From: Bog-473 sp963721585
Lineage (GTDB): Bacteria > Actinomycetota > Acidimicrobiia > Acidimicrobiales > RAAP-2
Assembly: GCA_963721585.1 (NCBI GenBank)
Contig: CAVRJN010000001.1
Location: 390,459 to 454,458, forward strand
DNA length: 64,000 bases
Direction of reading: 5' to 3'
In this document: piece after piece, positions 36,085-44,761 of the stretch
Numbering within the stretch: the stretch's first letter is position 1
Layout of the letters: every line of letters starts with the position of its first letter
Position numbers and translations under genes: made by a program
Notes under the pieces: generated by a model
Told to the model about the DNA's origin: nothing
Database searches by the model: none
The model's input: the letters and a program-made list of their open reading frames with translations, nothing else

Positions 36085-36966
36085 ATGGGATGGCTGTTCG
36101 AGCCCGGCTTCTTCTCGAGTGCACCGGTGCAGACAGCGCTGGTGATCGGGGGTGTCGTCGCCGCTGTCTCTGCCGTCGTCGGGGTGTTCACCGTGCTACG
36201 CGGCCAGTCCTTCGCCGGGCACTCGCTGGCCGACGTGTCCACGGCCGGCGGTTCTGGCTCGCTCCTCCTCGGGTTCAGCCCCCTCAGCGGCTTCCTCTGG
36301 GGGGGTGTGCTCGGCGCGCTTGCCATGGACCTCATCGGAGTGCAGCGTGTGCGGGGCCGCGACGTGGCGACGGGCATCGTGCTCGGGGCCGCCACCGGCC
36401 TGGCCGCGTTGTTCCTGTACCTCGATACGACGACACAGGCGATCACCGGCGCCACCCAGCAGATCCTCTTCGGCTCCATCTTCACGGTCGACAGCTCGAC
36501 GATCCCCTTGGTGGTGGGCTGCAGCATCGCCGCCCTCGGGTTGGTCGCCTTCATCTTCCGACCGTTGCTTCTGAGCTCCCTGAGCCCGGAGGCAGCGGCC
36601 GCGCAGGGCGTGCCGCTGCGGCTCGTGGGCTCGTTCTTCATGGTCGCGCTCGCGGTCGCTGTCGGCCTGTCGGCGCTGGCCATCGGTGCGATTCTCTCGA
36701 CGGCCCTGCTGATCGGGCCCGCCGCCAGCGCCTTGCGGCTGACCCGTCGGTTCGGTTGGGCCATCGGAGCGGCCGTGCTGCTCGGGATCGCCATCACCTG
36801 GCTCGGAATCCTGCTCGCCTACGACAGCTACTACTGGGGTTCATCACAACGGGGGCTCCCGGTGAGCTTCTTCATCGTCGCCGTCGACGTCCTCGTCTAT
36901 GTGGGCAGCGGCCTCCCCGCGCTGTACGGCCGGTTGGCCCACCGCCGGAACCGGGCCGGCGGATAG
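36085..36966 (+). CDS. znuB: Zinc/manganese ABC transporter, permease 1
   Basis: 293 residues with eight to nine hydrophobic helices of the ABC-3 (ZnuB/MntB) type; the cytoplasmic segment SSLSPEAAAAQGVPLRL is the usual ATPase-contact region. It forms half of the metal channel together with the following permease. It follows the ATPase by five bases. A longer reading frame that fuses this region to permease 2 is only an overlapping frame, not a real gene. Confidence 0.88.
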   Translation: MGWLFEPGFFSSAPVQTALVIGGVVAAVSAVVGVFTVLRGQSFAGHSLADVSTAGGSGSLLLGFSPLSGFLWGGVLGALAMDLIGVQRVRGRDVATGIVLGAATGLAALFLYLDTTTQAITGATQQILFGSIFTVDSSTIPLVVGCSIAALGLVAFIFRPLLLSSLSPEAAAAQGVPLRLVGSFFMVALAVAVGLSALAIGAILSTALLIGPAASALRLTRRFGWAIGAAVLLGIAITWLGILLAYDSYYWGSSQRGLPVSFFIVAVDVLVYVGSGLPALYGRLAHRRNRAGG

Positions 36967-36974
36967 GGGGGGCA

Positions 36975-37829
36975 GTGTTCTCCGGGTTCATGGTCAATGC
37001 CTGGGCGATTGGCACCATCGTGGCGGTGGTGGCCGGAGTGGTCGGTTTCTTCGTGGTCCTGCGCGGTTCCTCGTTCGCCGCACACGCCATCCCCAACGGT
37101 GCCTTTGCCGGCGCGGCCGGCGCGTACTGGCTCGGGCTCAACACGCTCGTCGGACTGGGCGTCTTCGCGGCGCTCGCCGCCCTCGGCATCGGCTCCTCCG
37201 GCGCGCGGAGCCGGCGCGACGTGACCACGGCCCTGGCGCTCGTCATGATGCTCGCGCTCGGATCGCTTTTCCTCAGCCTTAGTGGTGGGTACGAACCCGA
37301 GATCTACTCACTGCTGTTCGGGGAGATCCTCGGCGTCAGCACCACCGAGCTCCTGCCGGTCCTCGCGGTGGGCGTGGCCTGCATCGCCGCGGTTGCGCTG
37401 CTCTCCCGACCCCTCTTGCTCTCCTCGGCCGCGCCCGACGTCGCCGAGGCGCGGGGGATCCGGGCCCGGCCCATGGAGATCTGCTTCCTCCTCGTGGTGG
37501 CGGCTGCGACCACGGTCACCGTGCCCGTCGTCGGGGCGCTCTTGATCTTCAGTCTCATGATCGGGCCGCCGGCGGCGGCGCGGGCCTTCGTCGGCCGCCC
37601 GTTGCCGGCCGTCGCCCTCTCCGTCGGCCTTGCGTTGGGTACGGCGTGGACGGCGATCGGCTCCTCCTACCTCTCCGACTGGCCCGTCGGTTTCTTCGTG
37701 GGGATCTACGGCGCGGCGTGCTTCGCTGTCGGCCGGGTCTCGGTCGGTCTGCGCAGGCGTCAGGGCTTCCGGCGTCAGCGGGCCGCGTCAGCTCCCGAAG
37801 AGCAGGGAGTAGTCGGCGCCCCGGCGTAG
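36975..37829 (+). CDS. znuB: Zinc/manganese ABC transporter, permease 2
   Basis: About 284 residues, a second ABC-3 permease with a similar helix pattern and SSAAPDVAEARGIRARPME as the ATPase-contact segment. Two permease genes suggest a heterodimeric membrane domain, as in some manganese and zinc importers. GTG 36975 has GGGGGG just upstream; ATG 36990 is the alternative. Its 3' end overlaps the convergent SDR gene by 42 bases. Confidence 0.85.
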   Translation: MFSGFMVNAWAIGTIVAVVAGVVGFFVVLRGSSFAAHAIPNGAFAGAAGAYWLGLNTLVGLGVFAALAALGIGSSGARSRRDVTTALALVMMLALGSLFLSLSGGYEPEIYSLLFGEILGVSTTELLPVLAVGVACIAAVALLSRPLLLSSAAPDVAEARGIRARPMEICFLLVVAAATTVTVPVVGALLIFSLMIGPPAAARAFVGRPLPAVALSVGLALGTAWTAIGSSYLSDWPVGFFVGIYGAACFAVGRVSVGLRRRQGFRRQRAASAPEEQGVVGAPA

Positions 37830-38606
37830 GTGGTGGCCGCCGTCGACGCCCAGGGTCTCACCGGTGACGAACGACGACTCGGGACCGATGAGGTAGCGGA
37901 CCGCGGCCGCGACGTCCTCCACGGTGCCGACCCGGCCGAGGGGCATCTGCTCCAGATAGTCGTCGAGCAGCGGTCCACCTGCGGTGATGAAGGCCATCAA
38001 CTCGTCGGCGATGATCCCGGGGGCCACGGCGTTGACGCGGATGCCCAGCGGGCCGAGCTCCTCGGCCGCCGTCTCGGCCAGGAAGCAGATCCCGGCCTTG
38101 GACACCCCGTAGGCCCAGAGATGCGGGTGGGGGAAGCGGCCGGCGCCCGAGGACATCAGCACGATCGAGCCGGGTCCTCCCTGGGCCTGCATGGCGGCGG
38201 CCCCGTGCTTCACGCAGATCACCGAACCCGTCAGGTTGAGGTCGATGGTGGCCCGGACCGCGTCGACATCGGCGGTGAGCACCGAGCCCAGGTGCAGCGA
38301 GCCGCCCGCGCAGGCGAAGAGGCCATCGATGCGGCCCGTGGCCCCGGCGGTGGCGCCCACGGCGGCCGCGACCTGCTCCTCGTCGGTGACGTCCGCCACG
38401 ACGGAGCGGACGGTGGCGCCGCCGGTCGCCGCGTTGGCGATGCGGGCGCGGGCGTCGAGGAGCTTCTGCTCGGTGCGCCCGCAGATGGTGACGTGCGCAC
38501 CGTCGGCGGCGAACCGCTCCGCCGTGGCGAGCCCGATGCCGCTCCCGCCGCCGGTGACGAGGATGGACCAGCCGGCGATCCCCGCGGACGTGTCGGGTGC
38601 CGCCAT
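37788..38606 (-). CDS. Short-chain dehydrogenase/reductase
   Basis: 272 residues of the classical SDR fold: cofactor motif TGGGSGIG, NLTGSV, the catalytic S in LMSSGAG, and Y/K in YGVSKAG. It oxidises or reduces a hydroxyl/ketone with NAD(P)(H). ATG 38606 overlaps the P450 stop (ATGA), so the two enzymes are coupled and probably act in sequence on one lipid, steroid or terpenoid substrate. It is convergent with the zinc permease, overlapping by 42 bases. Confidence 0.92.
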   Translation of the reverse strand: MAAPDTSAGIAGWSILVTGGGSGIGLATAERFAADGAHVTICGRTEQKLLDARARIANAATGGATVRSVVADVTDEEQVAAAVGATAGATGRIDGLFACAGGSLHLGSVLTADVDAVRATIDLNLTGSVICVKHGAAAMQAQGGPGSIVLMSSGAGRFPHPHLWAYGVSKAGICFLAETAAEELGPLGIRVNAVAPGIIADELMAFITAGGPLLDDYLEQMPLGRVGTVEDVAAAVRYLIGPESSFVTGETLGVDGGHHLRRGADYSLLFGS

Positions 38607-39832
38607 CACACCGCGCCGGCGCGACGGCCCAGCGGGGCCGAAGGCGTGAACGCCACCGGCATGGCCTCGAAGCCAGAAATGAAGTTGGCGGGTCGACGGG
38701 GCAGCGTGTCGCGCTCGGCCGCCAGGTGGATGTCGGGCATGCGGGCCAGCAGGCGCTCGAACATCACCTTGAGCTCCAGCCGGGCCAGTTGATTGCCGAG
38801 GCAGAAGTGGGCACCGAAGCCGAAGGCGATGTGCGGGTTGGGGCTCCGGGTGATGTCGAAGCTGCCGGGGTCGTCGAAGACCGCCTCGTCCCTGTTGGCC
38901 GACGGGTAGAGCAACAGGAGCTCCTGACCCTCCTTGACGGTCGCGCCCGCCAGCTCCACGTCGCGCGTCGCCGTGCGGGCCATGTTCTTGATCGGCGACA
39001 CCCAGCGCAGCATCTCCTCGACCGCGCCGGGCATGAGTCCCTCGGGATCGGCGGTCAGGCGGGCCAGCTGGTCGGGGTGGGCCAACAGTTCCTCCATGCC
39101 CCCGCTGATGACATGACGCGTCGTCTCGTCCCCCCCGATGAGGATGAGCAGCGTTTCGTGGATCAGCGAGGAATCGTCGAGCGAGTCGCCGTCGATCTCG
39201 GCCTGGCACAGCACCCCCACCAGGTCGGTGGCGCTGCCGGTGGCCTTGCGATCGGCCAGCACGGGCGTGATGTAGCTGGTGTAGCCCTCGAAGGCGTGCA
39301 TGGCCCCGACCATGGCATCGGGATCGGGCGAGCCCTGGGACTTGAGCATGACGTCGGACCACTCGAGCAGCTCGGCCCGGTCGGCGGGAGCCACGCCGAG
39401 CATGTCGCCGATCACGGCGATGGGGAGCGGTGCCGCGATGTCGGCCACGAAGTCGCAGCTGCCCCTCTCGCAGACAGAGTCGAGGATGGTGTCGCAGGCC
39501 ACGCGGAGCTGGTCCTCCATGGCCCGTACCCGCTTGGGCGTGAAACCCTCCGAGACGAGCCGGCGCCGGCGCACGTGCTCGGGAGCGTCGAAGTCGATCA
39601 TCATCGGCAGGGGCGGGTACTTGGGCCGGATGCCCTGGGCGTTCGAGAACGCCTCGGTGTCGACCGAGGCCGCTTTCACGGCGGCGTAGCTGGCAGCGGC
39701 CCAGATGTCGTTGGCCTCGTCGTAGTAGACGGGCGCGTGGGCCCGCATCCAGGCGTACGCGTCGTGGGGCTCTCGCCCGTAGAACTCTCCGTCCATGAGG
39801 TCGATCCCCAGTGCAGCAGGTGGGTTGGTCAC
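38606..39832 (-). CDS. Cytochrome P450 (CYP125/142-like group)
   Basis: About 408 residues. The I-helix oxygen-activation motif is GGDETTRH, the ExxR motif is EEMLR, and the haem-binding loop is FGFGAHFCLGNQ with the thiolate Cys. The overall look fits the bacterial CYP125/142-type class that hydroxylates cholesterol side chains and related lipids, but substrate is not proven. GTG 39832 is preferred: an ATG at 39871 exists, but it shares its bases with the ATG of the divergent sigma factor at 39870. Coupled with the SDR gene downstream. Confidence 0.9.
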   Translation of the reverse strand: MTNPPAALGIDLMDGEFYGREPHDAYAWMRAHAPVYYDEANDIWAAASYAAVKAASVDTEAFSNAQGIRPKYPPLPMMIDFDAPEHVRRRRLVSEGFTPKRVRAMEDQLRVACDTILDSVCERGSCDFVADIAAPLPIAVIGDMLGVAPADRAELLEWSDVMLKSQGSPDPDAMVGAMHAFEGYTSYITPVLADRKATGSATDLVGVLCQAEIDGDSLDDSSLIHETLLILIGGDETTRHVISGGMEELLAHPDQLARLTADPEGLMPGAVEEMLRWVSPIKNMARTATRDVELAGATVKEGQELLLLYPSANRDEAVFDDPGSFDITRSPNPHIAFGFGAHFCLGNQLARLELKVMFERLLARMPDIHLAAERDTLPRRPANFISGFEAMPVAFTPSAPLGRRAGAV

Positions 39833-39869
39833 GGTCGAGACGATATCCCCGGGTGGATAGGGTTGACCC

Positions 39870-40454
39870 ATGGCAGATCAGGCGACCTTCACCGATGTCG
39901 CCATGGAGTTCATGCCCGGGCTGTATTCAGCCGCACTCCGGATGACGCGGAACCGGGCCGACGCCGAGGACCTGGTGCAGGAGACCTACCTCAAGGCGTA
40001 CCGCTCCTACGCGTCGTTCACCGAGGGGACCAACCTCCGGGCCTGGTTGTACCGCATCCTCACCAACACCTACATCAACAACTACCGGGCCGCCCAGCGG
40101 CGCCCCGAGGTGGCCGACGTCGAGGATGTCGAAGACCTCTACCTCTACAAGCGCCTGGCCGGCTCGGGCGGGAGCGATCCGGGCCGTTCGGCCGAGGACG
40201 AGGCGCTGGAGCGCTTCACCGACGACGATGTGAAGGCAGCGCTCGAAGCACTGCCGGAGGCCTTCCGGATGGCCGTGCTGCTGGCCGACGTCGAGGGGTT
40301 CAGCTACAAGGAGATCTCCGAGATCACCGACGTCCCCATCGGGACGGTCATGAGCAGGATCCACCGGGGAAGAAGGGCACTGCAGAAGGCGTTGCTCAAT
40401 GTGGCTGAAGCGCGCGGCCTGGTCGGTAGCCTGCCTGGAGGGTCGATGGAATGA
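39870..40454 (+). CDS. sigR: ECF sigma factor, SigR/SigH type
   Basis: 194 residues. Region 2 contains DAEDLVQETYLKAYRSY and region 4 FSYKEISEITDVPIGTVMSRIHRGRRAL. Together with the adjacent zinc anti-sigma factor this is the disulphide-stress pair of actinobacteria (SigR-RsrA, SigH-RshA), which drives thioredoxin and mycothiol genes. ATG 39870 follows GGGTGGATAGGG. Four bases overlap the anti-sigma gene. Confidence 0.9.
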   Translation: MADQATFTDVAMEFMPGLYSAALRMTRNRADAEDLVQETYLKAYRSYASFTEGTNLRAWLYRILTNTYINNYRAAQRRPEVADVEDVEDLYLYKRLAGSGGSDPGRSAEDEALERFTDDDVKAALEALPEAFRMAVLLADVEGFSYKEISEITDVPIGTVMSRIHRGRRALQKALLNVAEARGLVGSLPGGSME

Positions 40455-40765
40455 GCGAGAACGTGGCGGAGAGCGAGGACAGTGGGACCGTGGAGGCGGA
40501 CGGGCTCTTCGGCGCGACCATCGACTGCGAGGAGGCGGTCCACGTTCTGTACGACTATCTCGACGGTGAGCTGACCGAGGAACGGCGCGCGGAGATCCGC
40601 GTCCACCTGGACTGGTGCGGTCCCTGTAGCGGCGCCGCCGGCTTCGAAGCCGAGCTGCGCAGGGTCATCGCCAACCGGTGCAAGGACCGGGTGCCCGACA
40701 GCCTCATCCGCCGCGTGGCCGAGGCCATCGACCAAGAAAGCAAGCAGCACCACGGCGAGCACTGA
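40451..40765 (+). CDS. rsrA: Zinc-containing anti-sigma factor, RsrA-like
   Basis: 104 residues with the ZAS motif: C26, H52, C56 and C59 (HLDWCGPC). In RsrA the cysteines form a disulphide on oxidation, lose zinc and release the sigma factor. The start overlaps the sigma gene stop by four bases, so synthesis is balanced with the sigma factor. Confidence 0.88.
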   Translation: MSENVAESEDSGTVEADGLFGATIDCEEAVHVLYDYLDGELTEERRAEIRVHLDWCGPCSGAAGFEAELRRVIANRCKDRVPDSLIRRVAEAIDQESKQHHGEH

Positions 40766-40808
40766 CCTCTCGCCGGCGGCTCCGGAAGCCGTCGCCGATG
40801 GTCCCGCC

Positions 40809-41861
40809 ATGGTGGACTGGGCTCTGGCCCGCCGAGTGGCGGCAGGCGCCCTCATCCTCAAGCCCGCACCCGCCACCTATCGCTCGCGGGACCTGCAGGG
40901 TCAGTTCGACGAGTTGACGGCGCGCGCCGAGACACTGGTCAGCGAGGCCACCGGTCTGCACTCGGCGCACGGGCGAGCCCGGGCCAAGGTCACCGATCGT
41001 CCCGGTTGGGCGGCGGCCAACGTGCGTTCCGTCGAGCGCCTGGTCGGTCCGGCCATGCTGGAGTTGCAGCACAAGCGTGGCGCCAAGCTCGGTGGACCGT
41101 CCCTCGCCGTGGGCCGCGCCGTCGCCGGGACGCAGCTCGGCCTGATGCTGGCCTACATGGCGACGCGGGTGCTCGGGCAGTACGACCTGTTGATCAACGA
41201 CGATGATCCCGAGGATCAGGACCTGGTCTCCTACGTCGGCCCCAACATCGTCGCGGTCGAGACGCAGTACGGGTTCGAGCCGGGCGAGTTCCGTCTCTGG
41301 CTGGCGTTGCACGAGGTCACCCACCGGATGCAGTTCACCGCTGTGCCCTGGCTGCGTGACTACTTCGTCGGGTTGGTGAGCGAACTGCTCGGACCGCTCT
41401 CGGGTGATCCGGCGGGTTTGGCCGAGCTGGCGCGCCGCGTCACCGATGATCTGCGTGCCGGTCGCAACCCGACCCGCGAGGGTGGGGTCATCGGCATGCT
41501 GGCGACCCCCGAGCAGCAGATCGCGCTGTCGAAGATCTCCGGGATGATGAGCCTTCTCGAGGGCCACGGCGACGTGACGATGGACCGGGCGGGCGCTGCC
41601 GAGGTCCCGGGGGCGGCGCACTTCTCCCAGGTCCTCCACGAGCGGCGGACCCAGGCGCGCGGGCTGACAAAGGTGATGTCGAAGCTGTTGGGCCTGGACG
41701 CCAAAATGCGCCAGTACGCCGAGGGCGAGCGCTTCGTCGAGGCGGTGGAGGCGGCCGGCGGGCCCGCCCTGCTCGCCCGGGTGTGGGAAGGTCCCGACTG
41801 GCTGCCCACGCTGGAGGAGATCCGCGACCCGGCAGCCTGGGTGGCCCGAGCCGGTGGCTGA
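40809..41861 (+). CDS. Zinc-dependent metalloprotease of the F420-biosynthesis-associated family
   Basis: 350 residues. The metal site is LALHEVTHRMQF (HExxH). The protein is of the family often annotated as coenzyme F420 biosynthesis-associated or DUF2342, seen across F420-using actinobacteria. Its real substrate is not known. It is not obviously secreted. The following tilS-hprT gene starts eight bases before its stop, so they are probably co-transcribed. Confidence 0.85.
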   Translation: MVDWALARRVAAGALILKPAPATYRSRDLQGQFDELTARAETLVSEATGLHSAHGRARAKVTDRPGWAAANVRSVERLVGPAMLELQHKRGAKLGGPSLAVGRAVAGTQLGLMLAYMATRVLGQYDLLINDDDPEDQDLVSYVGPNIVAVETQYGFEPGEFRLWLALHEVTHRMQFTAVPWLRDYFVGLVSELLGPLSGDPAGLAELARRVTDDLRAGRNPTREGGVIGMLATPEQQIALSKISGMMSLLEGHGDVTMDRAGAAEVPGAAHFSQVLHERRTQARGLTKVMSKLLGLDAKMRQYAEGERFVEAVEAAGGPALLARVWEGPDWLPTLEEIRDPAAWVARAGG

Positions 41862-43356
41862 GGAAGGCGCCGCCCTTCCCTCGACCCCCATCCCCGAGCT
41901 TCTGAGCCGGTGCACCTTCCCGCCGGAGGGCGCACCAGTGGCCTGCGCAGTTTCGGGCGGAGCGGATTCGCTGGCCCTCCTCGTCCTGGCCGTCGCCGCC
42001 GGATGCGCCGTCACGGCGGTGCATGTCGACCACGGACTGCGCCCGGGAGCCGAGGCCGAGGCCGAGATTGTGCGGGCGGCGGCGGCGCGGTTCGGCGCGC
42101 GGTTCGAGAGCCATCGCGTCTCCGTCGTCGCCGGGCCCAACCTCGAGGCCCGGGCCCGGAAAGCCCGCTTCGCCGTGCTCCCGGCCGGCGTGGCCACCGG
42201 GCACACCATGGACGACCAGGCGGAGACGATCCTCGTGAACCTGCTGCGCGGGGCGGGGGCCGACGGATTGGCGGGCATGGAGCCGGGGCCGCGCCATCCG
42301 ATCCTGGGATTGCGCCGTCGCGAGACCCACGCGCTGTGCGCCGCGGCGGGCCTGCAGCCTGTGTGCGACGAGAGCAACGACGACCCGGCGTTCGTGCGCA
42401 ACCGCATCCGTCACGAACTCCTGCCGTTGTGTGCACGGGTGGCCGGTCGCGATCCGGTCCCGCTGCTCGCCCGCCAGGCCGGCGTGCTGCGCGACGAAGT
42501 GGCACTCCTGGAGTCGCTGGCGGCGAACCTCTTGCCCGATCCCGCCGACGCCAGGGCCGTGGCGAGGGCCGAGCGCCCGCTGGCGCGCCGCGCCCTGCGC
42601 CGCTGGTTGCGCGAGGCGGGCGATGGGGACCACCCGCCGTCGTTGGCCGAGGTCGACCGCACCCTGGCCGTGGCGGCGGGCGCCTCGGTGGGGACGGAGC
42701 TGTCGGGGGGCCGGCAGGTGCGTCGGACCGGCGGTCGTCTCCGGGTCGAGTCGGGGCGACCCTCCGGTAGTGTCACGCCGGTGACCCTCGACGAGTCCGC
42801 AGCGGACGTCCCGTCGTGGGCTGCAGCCGATGTCGGTCCTGCGCTGGTCGACGCCGACCGGCTGGCGTCCCGCGTGGACGAGCTCGGTCAGCAGATCACC
42901 GAGGACTACGCCGCGGACCAGCCGCCACTGCTGGTCGCGGTCCTCAAGGGCGCCATGCTCTTCATGAGCGACCTGTGCCGGGCCATCGCGCTCCCCGTCG
43001 ACGTCGACTTCATGGCCGTGTCCTCCTACGGCAGCGCCACCAAGACGTCGGGCGTGGTGCGCATCGTCAAGGATCTCGACTCCGAAATCGAGGGGCGCCA
43101 CGTCCTCGTCGTGGAGGACATCATCGATAGCGGGCTGACCCTGAATTACCTCCGGCGCTACCTCACGTCCCGCCAACCGAAGAGCGTGGAGATCTGCGCC
43201 CTCCTGGTGAAGGAAGGCGAGCAGCGTGTCGACCTCGACCTGCGCTACATCGGCTTCACCATCCCGCCCGAGTTCGTGGTCGGCTACGGGCTCGATGTGG
43301 CCCAGCGCTACCGGAACCTGCGCGGGGTCCATCGCTACAAGGGAGTGGAGACGTGA
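41854..43356 (+). CDS. tilS-hprT: Fused tRNA(Ile)-lysidine synthase and hypoxanthine phosphoribosyltransferase
   Basis: A single open frame of 500 residues. The N-terminal two-thirds is TilS: the PP-loop SGGADSLALL, TAVHVDHGLRPG, ATGHTMDDQAETIL, and a substrate-binding domain. It attaches lysine to C34 of the Ile anticodon. From about residue 322 the protein is HPRT: VVEDIIDSGLTL (PRPP loop) and YGLDVAQRYRNL, converting hypoxanthine/guanine to nucleotides. The join has no stop, and no ribosome-binding site precedes the possible GTG at 42781, so a bifunctional protein is likely. Starts eight bases before the previous stop and overlaps folE (GTGA). Similar fusions are known elsewhere, for example in Listeria. 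Confidence 0.88.
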   Translation: MAEEGAALPSTPIPELLSRCTFPPEGAPVACAVSGGADSLALLVLAVAAGCAVTAVHVDHGLRPGAEAEAEIVRAAAARFGARFESHRVSVVAGPNLEARARKARFAVLPAGVATGHTMDDQAETILVNLLRGAGADGLAGMEPGPRHPILGLRRRETHALCAAAGLQPVCDESNDDPAFVRNRIRHELLPLCARVAGRDPVPLLARQAGVLRDEVALLESLAANLLPDPADARAVARAERPLARRALRRWLREAGDGDHPPSLAEVDRTLAVAAGASVGTELSGGRQVRRTGGRLRVESGRPSGSVTPVTLDESAADVPSWAAADVGPALVDADRLASRVDELGQQITEDYAADQPPLLVAVLKGAMLFMSDLCRAIALPVDVDFMAVSSYGSATKTSGVVRIVKDLDSEIEGRHVLVVEDIIDSGLTLNYLRRYLTSRQPKSVEICALLVKEGEQRVDLDLRYIGFTIPPEFVVGYGLDVAQRYRNLRGVHRYKGVET

Positions 43357-43922
43357 GCGTCGACGTCGAACGGGTCCGGGCCGCGGTCTCCGAGATCCTG
43401 ATCGCCATCGGGGAGGATCCCGAGCGGGACGGCCTGGTGGCAACCCCCGAGCGCGTCGCCTCCATGTACGAGGAGCTGTTCTCCGGGCTGCACGACGACC
43501 CGGCGCGGCACCTGGAGGTCACCTTCGCCGCCGGGCACGACGAAATGGTGATGGTGCGGGACATCCCGTTCGCCTCGCTGTGCGAGCACCACCTGGTGCC
43601 GTTCCTCGGCAAGGCGCATGTGGCATACATCCCGGCCGAGGACGGCCGCATCACCGGCCTGTCGAAGCTGGCGCGCCTCGTCGACGGCTTTGCGCGCCGG
43701 TTGCAGGTGCAAGAGCGCATGACAACGCAGATCGCCGACGCCATCGCCGAGGTCCTGTCGCCCCGCGGCGTGCTCGTCGTCATTGAGGCCGAGCACCTCT
43801 GCATGTCGATGCGCGGCGTCAAGAAGCCGGGAACGGTTACGGTCACCTCGTCGGTGCGCGGGCTCTTCCGCTCCGACGTCGCCACCCGGGCCGAGGCCAT
43901 GCAGTTCATCCGGGGTCACTGA
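43353..43922 (+). CDS. folE: GTP cyclohydrolase I
   Basis: 189 residues, first step of folate synthesis: GTP to 7,8-dihydroneopterin triphosphate. The zinc-binding CEHHLVPF and VEAEHLCMSMRGV region, with the His and Cys ligands, is complete. GTG 43353 overlaps the hprT stop. It begins the folate block; ftsH, usually located between hprT and folE in actinobacteria, is absent here. Confidence 0.96.
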   Translation: MSVDVERVRAAVSEILIAIGEDPERDGLVATPERVASMYEELFSGLHDDPARHLEVTFAAGHDEMVMVRDIPFASLCEHHLVPFLGKAHVAYIPAEDGRITGLSKLARLVDGFARRLQVQERMTTQIADAIAEVLSPRGVLVVIEAEHLCMSMRGVKKPGTVTVTSSVRGLFRSDVATRAEAMQFIRGH

Positions 43923-43927
43923 GGCCC

Positions 43928-44761
43928 GTGCGGCCGGGCGGACGCCAGCCCCTGGTCATGGGTGTGCTCAACGTCACGCCCGACTCCTTTTCCGACGGTG
44001 GCCTCTACGCCACGACCGAGTCCGCCGTGGCCCGTGGACTGGACATGATCGACGCGGGAGCGGACCTGATCGACGTGGGGGGGGAGTCGTCCCGGCCCGG
44101 AGCCGAGCCCGTCCCGGCCGGTGTCGAACTGCATCGGGTGATCCCCGTGATCGAGGCCCTGGCCCCTGCGGTGGGGCGGAGCGGCCGAACGGTGCGGCTG
44201 TCGGTGGACACGGTCAAGCCCGAGGTGGCGCGGGCCGCGCTGGCGGCGGGGGCGAGTCTGGTGAACGACATCTCGGCCTCGCTGTGGGAAGTCGCCGGCG
44301 CGGCCGGCGCGGGCTGGGTCGCCATGCACATGCGCGGCCAGCCGCGCACCATGCAGGAGAACCCGCGGTACGGGGCCGTGGCCGAGGAGGTCCGCTCGTT
44401 CCTGCTCGAGCGGGCCGGGCTGGCCCTGCAGGCCGGGGTGCGCGAAGTCTGGGTCGACCCTGGCATCGGGTTCGGCAAGACGAAGGCCCACAATCTGTCG
44501 GTGCTCCGGCACCTGGGGGAACTGGTGGAGGCCGCGGCCGGTGCCGGCTGCGCCGGGGTCGTGGTCGGGACCAGCCGCAAGAACTTCCTCGGGCTCCTGG
44601 CCGCGCACCGGGGGTCGCGGGAGCCGGCGTCCGTGGCGGACCGGATGGAGGGATCTCTGGCCACGGCGGCCGCAGCCCTTGTGGCCGGGGTGGGGATGGT
44701 GCGGGTCCACGATGTGGCGGCGACGGTGCAGATGACGCGGCTGTATGGTCCTGCCGCATGA
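43928..44761 (+). CDS. folP: Dihydropteroate synthase
   Basis: 277 residues, TIM-barrel enzyme joining p-aminobenzoate to dihydropterin pyrophosphate. The motifs are MGVLNVTPDSFSDGG, DVGGESSRPGA and VGTSRKNF near the C-terminus. It is the target of sulfonamides. Start GTG 43928 lies five bases after folE. Its stop overlaps the start of the pseudophosphatase gene by four bases. Confidence 0.95.
   Translation: MRPGGRQPLVMGVLNVTPDSFSDGGLYATTESAVARGLDMIDAGADLIDVGGESSRPGAEPVPAGVELHRVIPVIEALAPAVGRSGRTVRLSVDTVKPEVARAALAAGASLVNDISASLWEVAGAAGAGWVAMHMRGQPRTMQENPRYGAVAEEVRSFLLERAGLALQAGVREVWVDPGIGFGKTKAHNLSVLRHLGELVEAAAGAGCAGVVVGTSRKNFLGLLAAHRGSREPASVADRMEGSLATAAAALVAGVGMVRVHDVAATVQMTRLYGPAA

Noticed and set aside
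36009..36974. 606-residue fusion of the two zinc permeases
   Set aside because: The first 320 residues of that frame are a shadow of permease 1; the real second permease starts at about 36975.
39833..39871. Upstream ATG start of the P450
   Set aside because: Overlaps the divergent sigma factor start; GTG 39832 gives normal P450 length.
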